DNA from: Lumbricus rubellus
Taxonomy: Eukaryota; Annelida; Clitellata; Crassiclitellata; Lumbricidae
DNA length: 64,000 bases
Assembly: GCA_945859605.1 (NCBI GenBank)
Contig: OX243825.1
Coordinates: forward strand, 24,543,227 to 24,607,226
Direction: 5' to 3'
The notes beneath the pieces were generated by a model. It did no database searches, was not told the origin of the DNA, and saw only the letters and a list, made by a program, of their open reading frames with translations. How positions within the stretch are numbered: the stretch's first letter is position 1; the number at the start of each line of letters is the position of its first letter. Positions 50,811-59,800 of the stretch are shown one piece after another. The position numbers and the translations under genes are program-made.

Positions 50811-53800
50811 TATATAATTCGTCACCTTGCACATGAGATCTTCTAAAGCAAACATACATGTATAAGTGCAAGGTTCAAAATGTTAATAGGCAATAAGTAG
50901 ATAGGCTAAAGTCCCGCATGAACAAGTTTGTAAATCTAATAGCGAATCTTCAAGTACTTCCTGCTGATAATGCAAACTATGCCTAAGTATACATGTACTG
51001 TATCGTATTTACGAAGTTCTAAGCCATCTCTCCCAACACAACAGTCCAGGGATATCAAAGACACTGCCCGTCGGCCATTACTGGTTCGCCAGCGACGACG
51101 TTTTTCTAGTCAGCGGAGCCTTGCCTAAAGACTATACAATTTCAGAATAAAAGTTCAAATTTCTTATATTTTAAGGCTTAATAATGAATTTTTGTGACTG
51201 ATAATAATAGAAATCAGAATTAAGAATTTAAAAATGGTTGCAGGGGTGTCGTGCTCTATGTTCTTCAACTTAGGATGAACTCCTCATTCCCCGAGCACAA
51301 ACTGCTCTAAGAAGACAGCATCGTGCTGTGCTTTCTCTGTTACTGGCCCCATGTTATGGAATGGGCTTCTGCCCTCTATACGCCTTATGCCTATGGTTTG
51401 CTCAGATGCATTTTAGCTGTGGGAATGGGGCACAGGGCACGGTGGTGTAGTGAGTGTGTTTGTTGCCTTGCAGCCAGAGGGTTGCAGTTTTGAATCTACT
51501 TCAAGCCGCTGGGTATGGACCTTGAGCAAGTCCTTCACTCGCAATTGCTTGGACGCTTTGGCGTGAACCTCCAATGCAGTGTCCGTGCTGTAGTTGGGAT
51601 CGCCTCTGAGTAGATAACTTGAAGGGTGCTATAGAAATGAATAAATAAATGAACAGAGCGAAAGTTGACTGGGTGCAACGCGACTCGTTCGTCCACAAAG
51701 AAACAGTTTTAAAATCTGAATAATTGCTCTTAAAATGCAGTATGGAATTTTTCATTCTTGAGGAGTACTGTGACAGCTGATTGGCCAACAAACTACCAAT
51801 AATGATATTGATAACTGTACACTGTAACCGGTTGCAGTCTGTCAACAAGATTGTTTCAATAAAGAAGATATTATATTATTATTATTTGATTTATTTCGTT
51901 TTAGTGCAAAAGCTGAAGAAGATTACGGCAAAGGCTTACAAAAGGCATGCAAAACTGTGCCAGAAACTCAAGAATCTGGGTAAGACAATATTACCAACTT
52001 TATCCAACTGTAGCAGAAGTAAATGAAACAATCATCATCATCATCATCATCAAGAACCGAGGGACCAGTGCCCGTAGGTGCCCGCTGCCATCCTCATTAT
52101 TCCTCGCCATTTTTGTCGTTCCATCGCCGCATGTGTCAGGTCTTGTATTGGCGCTCTGCACCAGTCGGTTATGTTGTCCAGCCATTCCTTGTGTGGTCTA
52201 CCTCTTCTGTTGGCTCCCTCCATTCTTCCAAACACCACCCTCTTTATTTTTCTGTCCTCATTCATTCTACATATGTGACCAAATAGCTCCAGCTTCCTGG
52301 TTATTAATATCTGCATAAAATTTTCTGTGGCTTCTATTTGCTCATACAGTTCTGAGTTTGTCATCTTCTGCATCCATCCAACTCTCAACAATCTTCTGTA
52401 GCATTTCCTCTCGAAGGCTAATATCTTGGACTAAATGAAAAAATAGGAGTGTGCTAAGGTGACTAGAAACCAAATGCACTTTTCATTTAAGCATAGATAA
52501 ATATACGTACAATATTGTGGTTGTGTTGCATTTTCCCATATATCATTTGACCTCTGTATTATTTGATGATTTGTGTCACAACCCGCAGCCGTGTAATTCA
52601 CTGTTAGTAGCGCAATGAACACAATTCTGCATTCTGTAAATCTAACGAACATCATTAGCTGTAGTCAATCCAAAATCGAGTTTGTAAAAGTTTGTTTCTC
52701 TGTATTTTTTTTGCACCTGATTTCCAAAGAAGTTTGAAGAATTTCGTATAAATTGGTATTCAGTGCTTGTTTATAGCTTCCAAAATCACTCCCAAAGCAC
52801 TATGCATAAATAGATATTTATAGTGAACAATTTTCTGTTTAACTGACTCGTAGTTAGGAATGTATTTTCACTCTGTTTGTGGTCTGTGATAAATTTCCTT
52901 CTAACTTAATATGCAAGAAACTTCTCATTTGTAGAGGTTTTGTTTTCAGTTTATGGAAATGCAGATCCATTATCAGATTTGCTCTCTTTCTCTATTCACC
53001 GTTGGCTTAAATTTTTTTAATTGTCTTACTGCTGGTACATCAAGACAGAATTTTACTTAAATGTAACCATCTCATGGCTTGACAATTTTTCTTACAACCA
53101 TTGTCTATCCTCACAAGTCTTTCAACAATCCTCATGCGCATTCAACATCCATCTTGCATGTATTCAGACTCTGTTATGCGCATTCAACATCCCTCATGGA
53201 CATTCAAAATCCATCTTGTATGTATTCAGACTCTGTTATGCACATTCAACATCTCTTTTGCACATTCAACATCCCTCATGGACATCCCATGGTCATCATG
53301 CACATTTCATAAGCCCTGAACAGTGTATGTTTTTACTGTTCAAAGATTGTCAGTGTCAATCTCTATCTCCAGTGTCTTCCCTCTTTAAGCCACTCCAGAA
53401 ATAAATGCAGCTTGTTGTTAAAGGGTTAATATAGAAAGACTCTTTCTCTTAATTAACTTTTAAGTATATTATTCTTAGTGACAACAGTTTTCAACATACA
53501 GTTTAAAACAATTTTTCTTTGAGCAATCTGAATACATGTTTATGGAAATCTTTTTTGTGGTCTCTAACAATTCTTTTTCATCCGCTTTTATACACACTTT
53601 TCTGGCCAAATCACTGGTCTCTACTGACAGACATTTTGCTTTAACACCAACCTATGAAAGCCTGCAGTGTAAATGTGTGCAGTGTAAATATGAACGGACC
53701 AACCAATCGTGATGAAGTCACCAATATTTCTTTCACACAACTGAGTAGCAGGAATCATTTTCTGTCTGTCTGTCAATTTGTCTGTAAACAAAAGCAAGAA

Positions 53801-56800
53801 CTGCACAGATTTAGATTTCTATACCAAGGGGCAACACGATTTAATTCTGAGTTACTTTATTTTTTTATTAATAGCATCTGTCCTGATGTGTTTCTATCAA
53901 AAAGATATTCATTAACAGTGTCAATAACAGTAACAGTAATATAACTTGAGAAGACAATGCTTTAACAATATTGATCAAATCTATTATGATGGTAAATCTA
54001 TTTGTAATTCATGCAGTTTATTTATTGTCTATTTGTGTTTCACTTCAAGGTGTTTCGTTGTGATTGGTTGTAGGACATTACGAGTAGCATGGGATGTACT
54101 TCGGGAGCAAAGTGAGCGCATTGCTCAGATACACATGGAAGCCAGTGGACAGCTGACTGATGCTGCATTGAGGTTGAATGAATTCATCAAGCGACAGAAA
54201 GCAGAACGAGTAGCAGTGAGTAGCAGTTCTTCTCTACAATGTTGCAATTTAATCTATAAAATTTAAAAGTCTGCATTTGATTTGAAATATTTATTGTGCA
54301 TGAGACAACACAGCATCTTCCATTATATGTTTTGATTCCCATCAAACAATTAATTAAGAATTCAGTTTAATAATGTGCATCTGTAGAACTTTGTCCTGCA
54401 GTTTGGTATACATAAAGATCTTTTGAATGATATATTTGACATGTCTGCCAATATTAAATTTTAAAACACAAAAATTTTAATCGTTTATGAAGTATTCCAA
54501 CGGACCCTGCATAAATCGTCAGCGTTATGATCAGATGTAACAGTACAATGAGTACATGCAGAATATGTATGCAGAAAAACACATCATGCAAAAGAGAATC
54601 AGTATTGTAGTCGACAGGCAATTGTCAATGTTCAATCACTGTGTCAACTCTGTCAAAATCATTATTCTCAATGTTGCTGACATTATCACTTTCTTCTTCT
54701 AGCAAACCTGCCGTATCCTAATCCTATAGAAAAACCACGCTTACGAATTACGCCCTACTATTCTGACTTTCAATAGGCTAGTACTGATGCCACCCGATTG
54801 GCAACTGACTCAGCACAAGTTCCTGTAGTATGTGCTCATTGTGCTGTGCCTCCCTCTTCACATTAGCCATGGCCTTAAGACCTTGTACGCAGTTTATTCA
54901 AGATCCATGTCTACTGTGTGGATCAGCCATAATTGCATGTATACCATTGACCCTTGCTTTCACCATGCCATTTTAGTTGAAGCCCATTTTGATCTCCGTC
55001 TAGCTAGGTCGTTGTTTAACCCAGGTCCATGCTCAACATTTGCTTCATGTCCCACCACTGCAAGAAACCTACACAGGGCTGTTCCAAGCCCAGCCACAGC
55101 TAATGAGAATAGACTTCAGTGACTTATAAAACGAAGTTTGATTGTATTGTATTGCATTGTGTCTGACCATTTGATCAGTTCTGAAGGGAGGTCATTTCAG
55201 TTTCAGACTTCTCAATCCAGACTAGGCTGCTGTTGGTGATTAATTTATGCCCACCCCCATATACGCAAGCCCTACACTGGTAGATTCTCTTTTCTATAGG
55301 TGTCCAGATCATTTGGATGTATATGAGTTTAGTTATTTTAAGTAATGCTAGTGCACTCATATACATGTAGCTTTTGTCATTTAAATCTGCATGAAAACCA
55401 GTTGAGATGAATAATTTTACATGACTGTGCCCTTACTATAAAGCTATGCACACTGTAGATGGATGGATGGATGGATGGATCAATCGATCGATCGATCGAT
55501 AGATAGCTGTATTGCATACTTAGAGTAGATTTGTTGAGGTCAGTAAGCCATTAGGCTTAAAGCTCTTCTGTAGTTCTCGGCCGTAAGATGCAGAACCAAA
55601 TTATTTTGCATTTGTTCTTCTTGTGTCAACCAGGTAATCCGGGTATTTAGACTTTGCTCTGTTACATTGTTCTAGCGAGACCAGGCTGTGTGTCAGATTG
55701 CCAAGGAGAAGGCTACAGTTCACCGCAAAACAATAGAGGTTTGTTTCAGTCATTATCATTTTGAATTTACAAAAGATGATGGTACAGAGGAAGTGGCTTA
55801 TAAATGAGCTTACTTCTTACAGTGGTATACTATGCATACTGTCATCATTCCATTACAGTACACTTTAAAATCCTTCATAAGTGCAGGCTGTACTGAGTCA
55901 GCATTAGATTTATGTTAAGTTTTGCCTGACTCTTTTGGTAAATTGACTGGAAAACAAATTACATTCAGTTCTTCAAATCTAAGATATTTAATTATAGAAA
56001 AGTCAGATGATGTTGACACTTGAACAACATCACTGTGCAATGCACATCCAATTGCAGGCCCACCAATGTGGTGGGGGGGTCAGAGGGAGCAAATACCCAG
56101 GTGCTCATGTCTGAACACCATGGATGCTCATGTCTGTGGCCCTTCTGTTGTTAGATGTGCATAGATGTGGAAGTCAGGAGACAAGACGAAGTTGGCAAAG
56201 CAATCAATTCATTTTACTTACTTAAAGCGAAGTAAATCGCTTGCGTCTCTACTATGCTTGATGTTATGGTATGTTTCTATGGTATCATTGGTATGGTATG
56301 TTATAGTATGTTTCTATGGTATGTTATGGTATGTTTCTTTGGTATGTTTCTATGGTATGGTATGTTTCTATGGTATAGTATGTTTCTATGGTATGTTTCT
56401 ATGGTATGTTTCTTTGGTATGTTATGGTATGTTTCTATGGTATGTACGGTGTTTTATTTGTTCTATCAGCTGAAGCAAACTTATAAGACGAAGTCTGGTG
56501 AAGCTGAACAGGCAGACGTTGCTTACAAGCGAGCGAAGCAGAACGAAAATTCATTTCCAACGAAGGAGTGGGACAAGGTGGGATCTAATCATGTTTGAAT
56601 ATCTCTTCACCTTTTTTTTAACAACAAAAGGAGCTATATATTGATGAACGTATACCAAACATTCAGATACTCTTTTTACTGGTGAATGTGGTGATGTTTT
56701 GCTAAATAAGATGACACGAGGTCTGATGAGATACATTTCTGAAAGTTTTCTGCGACTAGTTGAACCGATTCATTTTTGGTTGATTGAACTTTGAGAGCTG

Positions 56801-59800
56801 TGGAATATTGAGAAAATTATTTTTTTTACCTATCCTAGTTTTAGATTTCTCAGACAACGTTACTGTAGAATAATTGTCAATGCGCTTAGCATGTTAGGTC
56901 AATTCCTTCAGTTAATTTTCAGCTGGTCACATGATAGATGCCTTAACTGACAAACCATAACTCTTTTAAATGCTTCTTTTTTGCACAGATCATAGCAAAA
57001 CAATCAAAATCGCAACAAGATGCACAGAAAGCAGGTATGTATGTTGTCTTTGTCTTTGTGTCTCAGATTGCTAAATGTCTCAGAACTTGTCTTCTGCCTC
57101 TCTGCTGCTCTCTCTGCTCTCTCTCATGCATGTTTCTTGTCAGTCCAGATTTGTTTGCGTATTATAATATATTAGTCCGAGGAAAAGTCTTCTTTTTTAA
57201 GTTAATGAGGCTGATCCAGTAAACTAAATGTTGATCATCTTGAAGACATATTTAACACTGAAACTTTCCCACAGCACTTCTTCTGCTGCAAGATTGTGAC
57301 AAGGTTTAGCCATTTGATATTCATCTTCTTCTCTCTATGTTGATGTTACCTTGGTCTTTTACAATGAACACTGTAGAAAGTTTCAGGAGTGAATAATAAT
57401 AAATAATAAATGAGCGCTGTTAATAAATTTTTAATTCTTATGACTTTTTAAAGAAATTCCTGTACTTTATAATTTAATGTATTACAGTTTTTTAGGCTGG
57501 TCATATCCGACATTTAAGCACATTGCAGGTTTATTGCAGCACTGATTATTCAGTAGATTTTTTGCCTTGTCTTGAGGAACATCCTTTTTGTAAAGTTACA
57601 GTTAGTTAGTCATGTTGCAGAAGCTTGTGAGGTTCTTACAGAATGCAGACTTTATATAAAACCTGTGAGTTTATGTGTAAATGCATTCTGTAGACCTACG
57701 TTAATTTAACCCCTATCTGAACTGTATTTTATTTACTGTATCTCAGTGTTTGGCAAAATTGATTCAATGTAACTGGTTGCGATTCAATAAAAAAAACTAA
57801 TATATCTAAGTATTTGGATTGCTACTTACATAGTAATTCACTTTTAATTAAATTACATCTCTTGTCGATATTTTTCAGATTCGTTTTATCACGACTCGAT
57901 CTCAAAGTTGGACCAGATTCGAATGCAATGGGAAAGAGAAATGATTCAGTTCTGCATAGTAAGTCTCTCTCACTGAATAAATAAATGAATAAATAAATAA
58001 ATAAATAAATAAATGAATAACGGTCATTTGTCATTAACTGATGATTCAGTTCTGCATAGTAAGTCTCTCTCACTGAATAAATAAATGAATAAATAAATGA
58101 ATAAATAAATGAATAAATAAATGAATAAATAAATGAATAAATAAATGAATAAATAAATGAATAAATAAATGAATAAATAAATGAATAAATAAATGAATAC
58201 TGGTCATTTGTCATTAACTGATGACTCAGTTCTGCATAGTAAGTCTCTCTCAATGAATAAATAAATGAATGCTGGTCATTTGTCATTTAAGTGAAAAGCA
58301 GTTTTGACTGAGAGAAGCAGTTTGTGCTGCAGCCTATGCCATGAAATGAGCGCTTGAATAAGTTGAATCATGTCGATGTGCATTGAACAAAAATCATCCA
58401 GTACGCAAGTCGCAATGTGAATTGCATCTCAATTTAACTGATTTTTGCATTTAGTTGTACTGTGGACTTCATTGTAAAAACTGGCTTATTTGAAATTGTC
58501 ACACATGTTGTCTCACTTGTGTGTCTTTGCCTTTGAAGATCTGTGGAAGGATTATGGTGTCGCCCTGCCTGTTTGGCTTATGAGGGGGGGTCACTCTGTC
58601 CATGACATTTAGGTTGTCAAAGGTGATATCAATCAATCAGAATTTATATAACGCCCTTTCAAGATATCTAATCAGAGGCACTACAGGCCGATATCAAGTG
58701 AAACCTACACCAGTACAAGGAGCTAAAAGGCTAAAGACTGTTACATTTTATAGAGGCATTTACATTAATTTATATTTATATTCAAGAGTGTCTACTCAAA
58801 TATTCGCAATTGTTGATTAAACTGGATTGGGCGCCAGAAATTTTGTCTTGTGTAACAGTAAGTGAACTGAACAAGTAAACAAAACTGAATATAAGTTAAC
58901 TTTGTAGATTTCTTCGTTTTACGCTGTACAATTGTGTTTGTCGTCTGTTTTAGTTATGTGAGACTCTGGAAGAATCGAGGATCAAGATGGTTCAGAATGA
59001 GATGTGGATTTGTTGCAACATTCTTTCGTCCAACTGCGTTGAAGAGGACCAGGTTGGTTTCTTAATTACCGACTATCGCTATGATGATGATTCATTCTAG
59101 GAAACACAGAAATAATTCTATCATGGATGCATTACTAAGCCAACTGGATTTGAGCAGAGGTTGCTACGACTTTGTGAATTCGTTGTTAGTAGAACTAATC
59201 TGTCAAATCCTCCTCAACAATTATGATCACTCAAAGCGTAGATCAATCTCTGCAAAACAATTGCATACTATTAAGCTTACAATTGCATACTATTAAGCTT
59301 ACAATTGCATACTATTAAGCTTACAATTGCATACTGTTAAGCTTACAATTGCATACTATTAAGCTTGCAATTGCATACTATTAAGCTTACAGTTGCATAC
59401 TGTTAAGCTTACAATTGCATACAATTAAGCTTACAATTGCATACTGTTAAGCTTACAATTGCATACTATTAAGCTTACAGTTGCATACTGTTAAGCTTAC
59501 AATTGCATGCTATTAAACTTACAATTGCATACTATTAAGCTTGCAATTGCATACTATTAAGCTTACAGTTGCATACTGTTAAGCTTACAATTGCATACAA
59601 TTAAGCTTACAATTGTAAATCAATAGGTTTATCTGTACCTGTCATATGTATGTTTAAGTGATGTCTTGATTTTCATTCGTTTTCTTCTACAGTGCTGTGA
59701 ATCGATTCGTAATGTTTTGGAGAAGGTCAGCATAGAATCTGATATTCAGTCGTTCATCAACAGGTCAAGCACTGGTACCGAAAAGCCAGGTGAAATTTTA

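Noticed and set aside
57822..58286. 154-codon minus-strand frame with a repeated SFIYSFIYSFIY motif
   Set aside because: It is the antisense of (AAATAAATG)n and of F-BAR exon 8.
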